From Actinomycetota bacterium (GTDB taxonomy: Bacteria; Actinomycetota; Thermoleophilia; Solirubrobacterales; Solirubrobacteraceae), in NCBI GenBank assembly GCA_009699245.1, contig WLOQ01000001.1, positions 1 to 64,000 of the forward strand: DNA of 64,000 bases, in the 5' to 3' direction. The number at the start of each line of letters is the position of its first letter. Position 1 is the first letter of the stretch. The notes below the pieces were generated by a model that made no database searches, was not told the DNA's origin, and saw only the letters and a program-made list of their open reading frames with translations. Shown here piece by piece: positions 1-8,725 of the stretch. The translations under genes and the position numbers were made by a program.

Positions 1-1835
1 GCCCTTCGCAAGCTTGACGGTGCAGGAACGCCGCGCAACGCGCCGCGCGCCCTGCTTGACCGTGACGCTCTTGCAGGTCCCCGTCTTCAACTTCGCGCCA
101 CTTGTCCCGGAGAGCTTGAACGTCACGCCCGCCACGGGCGCGATCAGCACCGTCACCGTCCGCCCACGCGCAGAGAACGCCCACGCCACAACCGGCTTTG
201 CCGGCGCCTTGACCGGCTTCACGCTGACCGCGTCAGACGCAGCACCCTTGCCATCCCCCACGCCGTTGATGGCGCGCAGACGTACCGAATACGTCGTGCC
301 GTTCGTGAGCCCGGTGATCGTGACCGGCGAAGCGGCATCGCCCGGGCTGAGCGCCGTCCACAAGCCGCCATCCAGCGAATACTCGTAGTTCGTGATCGCG
401 CTGCCATTATCGGCGCCGGGCGTGAACGCGATCGTCGCGCTCCTATTGCCCGGCGTGGCGACCAGTGCAGTCGGCGCAGCAAGAATGCCGACAGCCGTGA
501 TGCTGCCCGACGCCGCCGACCTGGCCGTCTGCCACAACTCGAGATTCGCGCGCGCCGTGAACGTGTACTGCTGACCGACCGTCAAGCCGTTGACCCTGCA
601 TGACGAGGCCGGGGGCGCGACCACACAGCTCTTCGAACCATCCTCGACCGCCGCCACCGTGTACGACGAGGGAACGCCGAACGCCGCCGAGATTCCGTTC
701 TCGGGAACGGCGACCGAGGCCCACCCACCATTCCCCGAGACGGCCGTAGGCGCAGCAGGCCTGGCAGGCGGTGCGGGGCCTGCGGCATCTGCGGCAAGTC
801 CAACTGCGCGCCCGTTCTCATTTGCCGCGTAGATCGCCCCAGAGGAATCGATCGCGATACCGTTCGGCGCAGAAATGAGCACGCTCGACCACGAGACGGT
901 CGAGGTCCCATCGGGAGTGATCTTCGACACCACGCGGGCGTACGGGATATTGGCACTGATCGTGTAGAGGTTGCGGGCCGCATCGATGGCGATCCCACGC
1001 GGGGAGCCCGCGACCGTGACGAGCGCGAACGAGGGCCCCCAGCTCTCCGTTGACACTCCGTCAGGCGTGATCTTCGAGACGGTCGCTCCGTCGCCGTTGA
1101 GGACGTAGAGGTTGCCATCCGGATCGATGACGATCCCGACGGGGTAGGCGCCGGCCTGGACGTGCGCGGATGCGTCGGGCCCCCAGTTCAAGTTCGCGAC
1201 CCCGTCCGGCGTGATCTTCGTCACATCGTTCGAACCGGAGTTGGCGGTGTACAGGTTGCCATCCGCGTCGATCGCAATCGCAGTGGGGATCAAGCCACCG
1301 TCTAAATACCCCCCACCAGTACTAACCCTCTGGCCTGCAGGGCCCCAGTCGACGGTCGACGTCCCATCCGGCGTGATCTTCGAGATGGTGGCGTTGAACT
1401 TATTCACGACATAGAGGTTGCCGTCCGCATCGATGGCGATCGCGTCTGGTTCATCCCCGACCACGACGTGACTGCTTCCAACGGGGCCCAGTCGACGGTC
1501 GACACGCCTTCCGGCGTGATCTTTGACACATCGCCTGAACCTCTGTTGGTCGTATACAGGTTGCCGGCCGCATCGATCGCGATCGCAGACGGTTGGTCGC
1601 CGGTCGTGGCCCAGCCGACATACGCCGTTCCGCCCAGAGCGAACTTCGAGACGGTGTCCGTGGCCCGATCCGTCGTGTAGACATTGCCGGCCGCATCGAT
1701 CGCAATCCCGGCGATGTTCGCCCAAGCGTTCGCCCCACCGATGAACGCGAAGATCACCATCGCGCTCACGCTGGCAAGCGCGATCGAGCGCCATCGCTGC
1801 ACGACTCCGCTGGTTCGTCCGGTCATCATCTGCAT
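1..1835 (-). pseudogene. Secreted NHL-propeller / fibronectin III protein, frameshifted, cut by window edge
   Basis: Unknown surface or secreted protein. From ATG 1835 (GAAGG 5 bases upstream) there is a Sec signal peptide (basic start, hydrophobic IALASVSAMVIFAFIGG) and then NHL-type propeller repeats of the pattern IAIDAxGNLY...SKITPxGxSTVxW, about 40 residues each. The frame breaks in the G/C run at 1483-1489: the first frame runs into a stop at 1404, while restoring one base joins a frame that is open to base 1. That second frame carries more NHL repeats (to about 830), a linker, one fibronectin type III domain (about 230-480) and a basic C-terminal region whose end is outside the window. 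The break is either a real inactivating mutation or a homopolymer sequencing error. Confidence 0.7.
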
Positions 1836-1950
1836 CCGTGCCTTCGATAGTGGTGATCCGCCACACGCCAGGGGGCGATGGACACCGCCAGCGGGCATGT
1901 GACGCAGAGCGAACCGCGTCGCGGACCGTAACAGACGCCGCGCGGGAGAA

Positions 1951-2024
1951 TGGGCGGTCCCGGGCTCGAACCGGGGACTTCCTGCGTGTAAGGCAGGCGC
2001 TCTGACCAACTGAGCTAACCGCCC
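1951..2024 (-). tRNA. tRNA-Val (UAC)
   Basis: The minus strand folds as a cloverleaf: acceptor arm GGGCGGT (2024-2018) pairs with ACCGCCC (1958-1952), discriminator A at 1951, D-arm TAGCTCAGTTGGTCAGAGC, anticodon loop with TAC, and T-arm with GGTTCGAGC. The 3' CCA is not encoded. Confidence 0.95.
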
Positions 2025-2054
2025 GCGCAGATGATCGCAGGCGCAGGGCGCAGG

Positions 2055-2060
2055 TACCCT
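2055..2060 (+). promoter_or_regulatory. -10 element TACCCT for a leaderless gene
   Basis: TACCCT lies 6 bases before ATG 2067 with no Shine-Dalgarno between. This favours ATG 2067 over the in-frame ATG at 2031 and suggests a leaderless transcript. No clear -35 is seen. Confidence 0.45.
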
Positions 2061-2066
2061 TGCCAG

Positions 2067-2408
2067 ATGGAGATCGACCGCCGACTCGCCCTGCGTGCCG
2101 GAGGGGTGCAGCTCGCCTGCGTCCTCGTCCTCGGCCTGGCGACGGGCCTGGCCTTCAGCCACCAGACCTTCGAGGACTGGGGCTGGCTGATCGGCCCCGG
2201 CGCGTGGCTCGTGAGCGCGCTCGTCACCGCGCGCCTCGTGCGCCTCGACTACGGGCGCACGCTCCTCGGCGCGGTGCTCGCCGGGATCCCCAGCGGGATC
2301 GCGACGCTCATCGGGCTGCACTGGCTCGGCGCTCTCATAGCGCTCATCCTCTTCGCGCTCTGGTGCGGCTGGCCCGGCTCGCGCGTCCTTTCGGCGAGGA
2401 CGGCCTGA
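2067..2408 (+). CDS. Small integral membrane protein
   Basis: A 113-residue protein of unknown function. Three hydrophobic segments are visible: about residues 12-28 (VQLACVLVLGLATGLAF), 39-52 and 64-97, consistent with three or four membrane helices. It ends one base before the SDR gene, so the two are probably cotranscribed. The start at ATG 2067 is chosen because a TACCCT -10 sits 6 bases upstream and the sequence before it (GAGRRYPCQ) looks non-coding. I do not recognise the family. Confidence 0.6.
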   Translation: MEIDRRLALRAGGVQLACVLVLGLATGLAFSHQTFEDWGWLIGPGAWLVSALVTARLVRLDYGRTLLGAVLAGIPSGIATLIGLHWLGALIALILFALWCGWPGSRVLSARTA

Positions 2409-2409
2409 C

Positions 2410-3159
2410 ATGGACCTCGGGCTCCAGGGCCGCGTCGCCCTCGTCACAGGCGCCTCGCGCGGCCTCGGCCACGCGATCGCCGCGGCGCTCGCGGCGGAGG
2501 GCGCGCACGTGGCGATCACCGCGCGCGACCGCGACCGCGCGATCGCAGCCGCCGGCGCCTTCGGCGGGATCGGCTTCGCGCACGACAGCGCCGACCTCGA
2601 GCGGATCCCCGCGCTCGTCGCCGAGGTGGAGGACCGGCTCGGGCCGCTCGACATCCTCGTGACGAACACCGGCGGTCCGCCCGGCGGGGCAGACCCGCTC
2701 GAGTTCACGCGCGAGCAGTGGCAGGCGGCCTACGAGACGCTGGTGCTCGCCCCGGTCACCTTCGTCCGGGCCGCGCTCCCCGGCATGCGCAGCCGCCGCT
2801 GGGGCCGCATCCTGAACATCGGCTCGACCTCGCTGCGTGAGCCGATCGCGAACCTCATGCTCAGCAACGCGCATCGCGCGTCGGCCGTCACCGCCTTCAA
2901 GACGATCGCCGGGCAGGTCGCCGCCGACGGGGTGACGCTCAACACGCTGCTGCCCGGGCGGATCGCGACCGACCGGCTGCACGAGCTCTACGGCTCACCG
3001 CAGGCGGCCGCCGCCGCCGCGCAGGTGGAGGTCCCCGCCCAGCGGCTCGGCAGGCCCGAGGAGTTCGCCGCCGCGGCGGCCTTCCTCTGCTCCGAGCAGG
3101 CCGCCTACGTCACCGGCACCACGCTGACCGTCGACGGCGGCATGACGCACGCGGCCTAG
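2410..3159 (+). CDS. SDR family oxidoreductase with altered catalytic motif
   Basis: 249 residues, the usual length of a classical short-chain dehydrogenase. The NAD(P)-binding motif GASRGLG is at 14-20, the NNAG-like element is TNTGG near 85-89, the catalytic Ser region NIGSTS is at 136-141, and the ending YVTGTTLTVDGG is typical. The position of the YxxxK motif reads SNAHR (152-156), so both catalytic Tyr and Lys are replaced (by Ser and Arg). Homologues with this altered motif are known among 3-oxoacyl-ACP reductase-like SDRs, so the change may be a subfamily trait; substrate is unknown. It follows a small membrane protein by one base and converges tail to tail with the YHYH gene. Confidence 0.85.
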   Translation: MDLGLQGRVALVTGASRGLGHAIAAALAAEGAHVAITARDRDRAIAAAGAFGGIGFAHDSADLERIPALVAEVEDRLGPLDILVTNTGGPPGGADPLEFTREQWQAAYETLVLAPVTFVRAALPGMRSRRWGRILNIGSTSLREPIANLMLSNAHRASAVTAFKTIAGQVAADGVTLNTLLPGRIATDRLHELYGSPQAAAAAAQVEVPAQRLGRPEEFAAAAAFLCSEQAAYVTGTTLTVDGGMTHAA

Positions 3160-3166
3160 CCGCGGG

Positions 3167-4126
3167 TCAGGCCAGCACGCGGCTCAGGTCGCAGAGCATT
3201 GCGGCGGACGCGGTGCGGGTGCCCGCCGCAGCAGCGCCTCCGGGCGGGGGGCCGCCTCCGGGCGGCGGGCCCATGTTCGGCATGCGCTGGATCAGCGATG
3301 CGTCGACCACGCCGCGGAAGCAGCGGATCGAGGAGGTCGCGTCATTCGTCCCCGGCAGGACGTAGTGGTAGATGCCCTTCGGAAACTCGGGGGTCGGGCT
3401 CGTGATCCCGTTGCATTTGTCCAGCCTGCTCACCGGGATCTTCCGACCCCTGATGTCGCGCGAGCCGTAGATCGGGAAGCCGTCGAACGCGACGCCGATG
3501 ATGTGCGACGGGCCGCCGGTCCTGTCCACCTGCCTAGCCACGCACGCGGGCAGCGCGTGGTAGTGGTACTGGCCATCGGTGCCGGCCATTCCCCCGGGGG
3601 TCGGGTGGCCGCTGCAGGCATCGACGAACACGGCCTTCGTGCCGTCCGGCGCGGTGAGCGTGAAGTTGCTGGACATCGCGACCGTCTTGCCGTCGCCCTC
3701 GTACGGGTTGAAGAGCGGCGCCCCCGAGATCATGAATCCGATCGAGCCGAGGGGCGCGGCCGTCGTCTTCGCGGCCTTCCTCGGTCTGGTGGGGATCCGG
3801 AAATCGTAGGACTGCGCACCGGTCGGATCGGAGATGACGTGTGCGGTCGACGCGTCGGGCACGACGACCCCGGCGTTCGGGACGGCGTACCACTTCTGGC
3901 GCGAATGGTTCGGGATGCCGTTTGAGCGCAGCCGCACGGTGCTCGTGCCGAAGGTGACGGTGACGCCGGCCCCCCAGCGGGCCTTCTTCAGAGCCGACTT
4001 CGTGCTGACGGTCGCGGCAGAGCGGGCGCTCACGGCGGTGGTCTCGGCGGTAGCCGAAGAGCCGCCGCACCCGGCGAGGACGAGGATGCCGGCGGTGCAT
4101 GCCGTCGGGAGGGCGATCCGGTTCAT
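3167..4126 (-). CDS. YHYH-domain lipoprotein
   Basis: 319 residues. The N-terminus (MNRIALPTACTAGILVLAGC) is a lipoprotein signal with lipobox LAGC, so the mature protein is probably anchored to the outer face of the membrane. The central part has the YHYH signature (GQYHYH, about residue 214) and the associated GVAFDGFPIYG segment, as in YHYH proteins of unknown function. A Gly/Pro-rich stretch (MGPPPGGGPPPGG) lies near the C-terminus. ATG 4126 is preferred over a longer in-frame GTG at 4222 because it places the lipobox correctly and avoids overlap with the next gene. A GATCGT hexamer 7 bases upstream resembles the leaderless -10 elements seen elsewhere. Confidence 0.8.
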   Translation of the reverse strand: MNRIALPTACTAGILVLAGCGGSSATAETTAVSARSAATVSTKSALKKARWGAGVTVTFGTSTVRLRSNGIPNHSRQKWYAVPNAGVVVPDASTAHVISDPTGAQSYDFRIPTRPRKAAKTTAAPLGSIGFMISGAPLFNPYEGDGKTVAMSSNFTLTAPDGTKAVFVDACSGHPTPGGMAGTDGQYHYHALPACVARQVDRTGGPSHIIGVAFDGFPIYGSRDIRGRKIPVSRLDKCNGITSPTPEFPKGIYHYVLPGTNDATSSIRCFRGVVDASLIQRMPNMGPPPGGGPPPGGAAAAGTRTASAAMLCDLSRVLA

Positions 4127-4190
4127 GCCGCGAACGATCCGGGGACTCCCTGTGAGAACTCTGGCAATGCGCCGCGAGGCGCTGGCCCGG

Positions 4191-6197
4191 TCAGCCGGCT
4201 GCGACGAGCGGCACTTCGACACCGGACGCCTCAGCCGCGGCGCGGTAGGTCGCCCGGTCGATCGCGAGCAGGAGCGATGCCGCCGTGGTGGTGACCGTCG
4301 CCGAGCGCGGCACCTCGTGCAGCAGCGCGATCTCGCCGAAGTGCTCCCCCGGGAAGAGCTCGGCCACGATCGCGCCGTCGCGGTCGACGCGGACGCCTCC
4401 GCTGAGGATCACGAACAGCTCATCGCCCGCATCACCCTGCCGGACGATCGCCTCGTCCGCCTCGACGCTGCGTAGCCTTCCCGCCGCGACGACGCCGTTG
4501 AGCGCCGCCTCGTCGAGCCCCTGCAGCAGCGGCAGCGTGCGCAGCGTCGCGACGAGTGAGCCGAGATCGGCGGCACGCGCATGGTCGATCTGCGCGACGT
4601 GGTCGGTCCCGATGAGCGCTGAGAGGAAGGTCTCGCGGCCGATCTCCTGGACGGTGATGTCGGTCAGCGACCGGACCGTCGCCGAGCGCGGCGTGTCGCG
4701 CAGCAGGGCGCGCTCACCGAAGCCTTCTCCGGGTCCGAGTTCGGCGACCGGCCAGCCGGAAAGCCGGACCTGCGCGGTCCCCTCCTCGATGACGTAGAAG
4801 ACCTTCGCGTCACGATCCCCCTCGACGATCAGATCCACCCCGGCCGGGTAGGTCACCGGCGTCGCTCCGGCGGCGAGACGCTCGAGCGCCTCCACGCGAA
4901 GCGCCCCGAAGAGGGGGACGCGCCGCAGCAGCAGCAGCCGGTCGACGCGGCCCTCCGCAACACCATCGATGCGCCTCAGGGCCGCCTGTTCGAGCAGCAC
5001 CATGACGGCCGGGAAGGCGCCGGCGATCGCGATCGCCGGCCGCAGCCCGAAGAGGGCGACGAGAGCCGGGGCCAGGAGCGCGCCGAGCCCCTCGGCGCCG
5101 ACCTTCATGCTCTCGATCGCCCCGACCGTGCGCGAGAGCAGCGGCGCGTCGACGACGCGGAACTGGAGCGCCGTGAGGATCACGTCCGCGAAGGACATCC
5201 CGAAGCCCCAGACGATCACGCAGGCGAACGCCGGCCCAGGCTGGCCGGCGAGCGCAAGCGCGACGAGCGGGATGCCGCAGAGGGCGAGCCCGGCGGTCAA
5301 CGGGCCGCGCAGGCGCGGGCGGGCGACGAGCAGCGCGCCGACCGGAAGCGAGACGAGGACCCCGATCCCGGAGAGCGCGAGCATCAGCGCGACGCCGCCC
5401 TTGCCCAGCTCGAGGAAGCCGAGCGCCGCGAGGGTAGCGAGCGCGAGCCAGAGGCCGCGCCCCATCGCACGCAGCGCCGAGAGCCCGGCGACGTGGGTGA
5501 TCAGCCGGTCGTGGAACAGTATCCGCGCGCCACCGAGCCAGTCGATCTTCGCGTCCCCGCCGTCGTGGCCGATCGCAGCGTGGGCGTGCAGTCGCCCGGC
5601 GAGCGCGGCATTGCCGATCGCGGCGATCAGGAAGAGGACGGCGGGAGCGGCGAAGACGACCCCGACGCCCGCGGTGGTCAGGAGCATCCCGGCGAGGAGC
5701 GCACCGGCGACCTGGCTGATCGTCTTCGTATTGGAGAGCAGTGCCGCCGCCCCAGCGACGTCGGCGGGCGTCTGCGCGAGTGCGGGGACGAGACGTGCCT
5801 GGGCCGGGCGATACGCCGTTCCGACGACCGCATCGACGATGGCGACGATCAGCAGGGGGACGAACGACGTCCCGGCGAGTACGAGCAGCGTGGCACCCGC
5901 GACCGCCGCGCAGCGGGCGGCGGCCGTCCCGCAGAGAACCCACCCCGGCGGGATGCGGTCTCCGAGCGCCCCGAGTGGCAGACCGCCGAGCGCGGCAGGT
6001 ACGAAGCGGGCGCCGATCAGGCCGACGGCGAGCGGCCCGCCGAGCTCGTACGCCTGGATGGCCAGCGCGGTGTTGAAGGCCCACTCACCGCCGATGACGA
6101 GCCCGAACTCGAGCGCCAAGATGAGGAACGCCGGCTCTCGCATCGCCGAGAGCGCGCTGCCGGTGCCGCTGGCCTCACGTCGTCTGGCGAACCGCAC
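4191..6197 (-). CDS. MFS transporter fused to two cyclic-nucleotide-binding domains
   Basis: 668 residues. Residues about 15-410 form a 12-helix major facilitator domain (family signature near GDRIPPG and the AYRPAQARLVPAL region). Residues about 430-540 and 555-660 are two cNMP-binding domains: each carries a phosphate-binding-cassette pattern, GEGFGERALLRDTPRSATV and GEHFGEIALLHEVPRSATV. The substrate is unknown; the tandem sensors suggest transport gated by a cyclic nucleotide or a related ligand, which is inference. Start is GTG 6197, supported by TAGGGT 6 bases upstream. Related MFS-cNMP fusions occur in other actinobacteria and cyanobacteria. Confidence 0.85.
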   Translation of the reverse strand: MRFARRREASGTGSALSAMREPAFLILALEFGLVIGGEWAFNTALAIQAYELGGPLAVGLIGARFVPAALGGLPLGALGDRIPPGWVLCGTAAARCAAVAGATLLVLAGTSFVPLLIVAIVDAVVGTAYRPAQARLVPALAQTPADVAGAAALLSNTKTISQVAGALLAGMLLTTAGVGVVFAAPAVLFLIAAIGNAALAGRLHAHAAIGHDGGDAKIDWLGGARILFHDRLITHVAGLSALRAMGRGLWLALATLAALGFLELGKGGVALMLALSGIGVLVSLPVGALLVARPRLRGPLTAGLALCGIPLVALALAGQPGPAFACVIVWGFGMSFADVILTALQFRVVDAPLLSRTVGAIESMKVGAEGLGALLAPALVALFGLRPAIAIAGAFPAVMVLLEQAALRRIDGVAEGRVDRLLLLRRVPLFGALRVEALERLAAGATPVTYPAGVDLIVEGDRDAKVFYVIEEGTAQVRLSGWPVAELGPGEGFGERALLRDTPRSATVRSLTDITVQEIGRETFLSALIGTDHVAQIDHARAADLGSLVATLRTLPLLQGLDEAALNGVVAAGRLRSVEADEAIVRQGDAGDELFVILSGGVRVDRDGAIVAELFPGEHFGEIALLHEVPRSATVTTTAASLLLAIDRATYRAAAEASGVEVPLVAAG

Positions 6198-6203
6198 TCC
6201 CGC

Positions 6204-6209
6204 ACCCTA
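6204..6209 (-). promoter_or_regulatory. -10 element TAGGGT for the MFS-cNMP gene
   Basis: TAGGGT on the minus strand (6209-6204) is 6 bases before GTG 6197, with no Shine-Dalgarno. Leaderless pattern. Confidence 0.45.
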
Positions 6210-6292
6210 GGCGCCGCCCCCGGCCGCGACGCTCGGATACACACAATTTTTATAGGAGCCGATTCCGGCCCGCTGCCAGCACCGCGCTCCCC

Positions 6293-6298
6293 TAGGCT
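6293..6298 (+). promoter_or_regulatory. -10 element TAGGCT for the nucleosidase gene
   Basis: TAGGCT is 7 bases before ATG 6306 with no Shine-Dalgarno. A short AT-rich island (6243-6252) lies further upstream. Confidence 0.45.
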
Positions 6299-6305
6299 CC
6301 AGCAG

Positions 6306-6878
6306 ATGAAACTGACCGGTGAAATCCGACCAGATCGGCCGCTGATCGTCGTCGCGCTCGACATTGAAGCCGAGCACCTCAAGACGCTGGAGCTGCCGAT
6401 GCTCATCTGCGGCATCGGAAAGGTGCGCGCCGCAACGGCGGTCGCGACGATAATGACAGCCGGCCGCCCGTCGGAGATCCTCAACCTCGGCACTGCGGGC
6501 GCCCTCACGGAGGGCCTGCAGGGCACGCATACGGTCGGCCTTGTGACGCAGCACGACTTCGATGACGAAGCGATCCACGCCCTCGTCGGCACCCACCACG
6601 GCGCCCCCATCGAGCTCGGCGAAGGCCTGCGCCTGGCGACCGGCGACCGCTTCATCGCTGGCGGGCCGCTGCGCGAGCAGCTCGCCGCCACGCACGACCT
6701 GGTGGACATGGAGGGCTACGCCGTAGCGGCTGCGGCGCAGGCCGCAGACGTCCCCGTGCGGCTGGTGAAGCACGTCAGCGACCCAGCCGACCAGCACGCG
6801 GTGAGCAGTTGGAAGGACTCGGTCGAAGACTCGGCCGAGCACCTCGCCGACTGGATCCGCGCGCACGTGCCGCACTGA
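6306..6878 (+). CDS. 5'-methylthioadenosine/nucleoside phosphorylase-family nucleosidase
   Basis: 190 residues of the PNP/UDP (MTA/SAH nucleosidase) superfamily. Features: GIGKVRAATA (36-45), LNLGTAGAL (59-67), the purine/ribose-site Met-Glu in DMEGYAVAA (M135, E136), and a catalytic-type Asp in KHVSDPAD (D159). It probably cleaves the glycosidic bond of a nucleoside such as 5'-methylthioadenosine or S-adenosylhomocysteine; exact substrate is not readable. It is shorter than E. coli Mtn (232 residues). Its stop is one base from the 3' end of tRNA-Glu on the other strand. Confidence 0.8.
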   Translation: MKLTGEIRPDRPLIVVALDIEAEHLKTLELPMLICGIGKVRAATAVATIMTAGRPSEILNLGTAGALTEGLQGTHTVGLVTQHDFDDEAIHALVGTHHGAPIELGEGLRLATGDRFIAGGPLREQLAATHDLVDMEGYAVAAAAQAADVPVRLVKHVSDPADQHAVSSWKDSVEDSAEHLADWIRAHVPH

Positions 6879-6879
6879 G

Positions 6880-6951
6880 TACCCCCAGGGGGAATCGAAC
6901 CCCCGCTACCAGCGTGAAAGGCTGGCGTGCTAACCGCTACACCATGGGGGC
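6880..6951 (-). tRNA. tRNA-Glu (UUC)
   Basis: Minus-strand cloverleaf: acceptor GCCCCCA (6951-6945) with UGGGGGU, discriminator A at 6880, D-arm TGTAGCGGTTAGCACG, anticodon loop CTTTCAC giving UUC, T-arm GGGGGTTCGATTCCCCC. CCA is not encoded. Confidence 0.95.
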
Positions 6952-6998
6952 GCGGGCCGCGGATTCTAGTCGTGCCCGGCGGGATACAGTTGCCCGAG

Positions 6999-7071
6999 GC
7001 CGCCGTAGCTCAGTTGGTAGAGCAGCGGGCTTTTAACCCGAAGCGCGCAGGTTCGATCCCTGCCGGCGGCA
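6999..7071 (+). tRNA. tRNA-Lys (UUU)
   Basis: Plus-strand cloverleaf: acceptor GCCGCCG (6999-7005) with CGGCGGC (7064-7070), discriminator A at 7071, D-arm TAGCTCAGTTGGTAGAGC, anticodon loop CTTTTAA giving UUU, T-arm GCAGGTTCGATCCCTGC. The outermost anticodon-stem pair (27/43) is G-A. Confidence 0.95.
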
Positions 7072-7128
7072 TCCGGGGGCGCGGCGGCCCCCAAGGGAGA
7101 ACCGGCTCAGCGCCCGCCAAGCTCCCGA

Positions 7129-7134
7129 TACCGT
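7129..7134 (+). promoter_or_regulatory. -10 element TACCGT for the second propeller gene
   Basis: TACCGT is 8 bases before GTG 7143, which is followed directly by an in-frame TTG. It supports GTG 7143 as the start. Confidence 0.4.
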
Positions 7135-7142
7135 TCTCGTCC

Positions 7143-8718
7143 GTGTTGATCCGTCGCCTGCGGCCCGCCCTGCTCGCCGCGTCCCTCATCCTCATGCTGC
7201 CCGTTGCCTCGGCGTACGCCGAAAACCTCGTGGTGTGGGGGTCATCGAGCGCGATCAGCGTTGCGCCCACTGCCGGCGGCACGAGCGGGAAGAACATCTT
7301 CACCTCCGCGACGACGAACGTCGGGTATCCGTTCGGCACCGCGGTCGACCCGTCCACGGGCAAGATCTATTGGATCAATTCCAGCGACGGGACCCTCTAT
7401 ACGGGCAACCTCGGCGGGACCGGAACCCCGACAATGATCACCGATCAGGGGATCTCGAACCCCTACGGCCTTGCGCTCGACCCGCTGACACAGCGGCTCT
7501 ACTGGGCCAATGACGGCACCTACGACATCCGCTGGATCACGACGGACGGCACCACCGGCGGCATCCTCTATGGGGAGAGCGGGACGCCGCAGGCGAGCAC
7601 GCCGCACGCGCCGGTCGTCGACCCGGCGCACAACCGGATCTACTGGGCCAACAAACTACGGGACGGGCCCCAACGCCGGCACGATCGGCTACGCGAAACT
7701 CGACGGGACCGGCGGCGCGGGCCTGATCACGTTGCAGGGTGACTGCACCGTGATCGAGAGTGTCCAGTCGCTGGCGGTGGACACGGAGCTCGGGCACCTC
7801 TACGTCACGGGGACTGGAACGGTCGGCGGCATCAGCGGCAAGCACATCAGCGTCATCGCCGACCTCGACGGGAAGAACTGCACGGACATCTCGACGGTGC
7901 GCGATGAGACGGCGGAGGCCTATGGCCTGGCGGTCGACCCGGACGGCCAGAAGCTGCTCGGCGGGTTCTGGCTCGACCCCACTCCGGGCAACGGCATCAA
8001 GGCGTGGAACCTGCAGAACATCATGGCCGGCTTCACACCCGTGAACGTCGGTGATGCCTACTCCGACTACGCGACCTTCCCGGTGGTCGTCGGTGCTCCG
8101 CGCGGCAAGCCGACCGTCACCCCGGCCGCCGCGGAGCCGGGGGCGACGCTGACGTGCAACGCCAACTGGAGCCTCGGCGTGCCGAGCATGCAGTTCTACG
8201 CCGCGCCCCGTGGCGCGAAGACCTACGTCTGGAAGCGGGACGGTGCGGCCGTCACCGGCGCCGTGGCGAAGACCCTCACCGCCGCCACGGCGGGCGCCTA
8301 CTCGTGCGCCGTCACGGCCTCCAACGCGGCGGGCACCACGACGGTCGCCTCGTCGGCAGCGACGGTGGACGCCGGGTTCGCCGCGCTGCGCCTCAGCGCG
8401 ACCGTCCGCCGTGTCGTCGCGCGCGGCGCACGCACGACGATCGAGGTCCGCGTGCGCAACACGGGCCCCGCGACCGCGCGCTCGGTGCGCACATGCGTGA
8501 AGCTCGGCAAGGGATTCACGGTCAAGCGCAAGACCGGCGTCACGGTCAGGCGCGGCGTCGCCTGCTGGGTCGTCCCCCGCCTTGAGAACGCAGGAACCTC
8601 CGTCATGCGGCTCGTGGTCACCGCGCCCCAGCGCGTGGGGACGTCGACGTTCGCCGTGACGATGAGCGCGCAGAACGGGCGGCGCAAGAGCGCCAACCGC
8701 AACGTCATCGTCCGCTAG
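7143..8718 (+). pseudogene. Secreted YWTD-like propeller / Ig-like protein, frameshifted
   Basis: From GTG 7143 there is a signal peptide (hydrophobic LLAASLILMLPVASAYA, likely cleavage after AYA), then propeller blades with LDL-receptor class B-like motifs (IYWINSSDG, LYWANDG, IYWAN). The frame breaks at the AAA run 7653-7655: removing one A restores ANNYGTGPNAG and joins the frame that runs to the stop at 8716-8718. The rest holds more blades (to about 8100), an Ig-like domain (about 8109-8370, with Cys pair LTCNA and YSCAV) and a C-terminal DUF11-like beta domain. Function unknown, likely cell surface. The break may be real or a homopolymer error, as in the gene at 1-1835. Confidence 0.7.
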
Positions 8719-8725
8719 GGCGGTG

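Noticed and set aside
3167-4222. Starting the YHYH protein at GTG 4222
   Set aside because: It would bury the lipoprotein signal 32 residues inside and overlap the MFS gene; ATG 4126 is better.
5493-6878. Extending the nucleosidase upstream to 5493
   Set aside because: The extra 271 residues are antisense to the MFS gene; the fold starts at ATG 6306, which has a -10 at the right distance.
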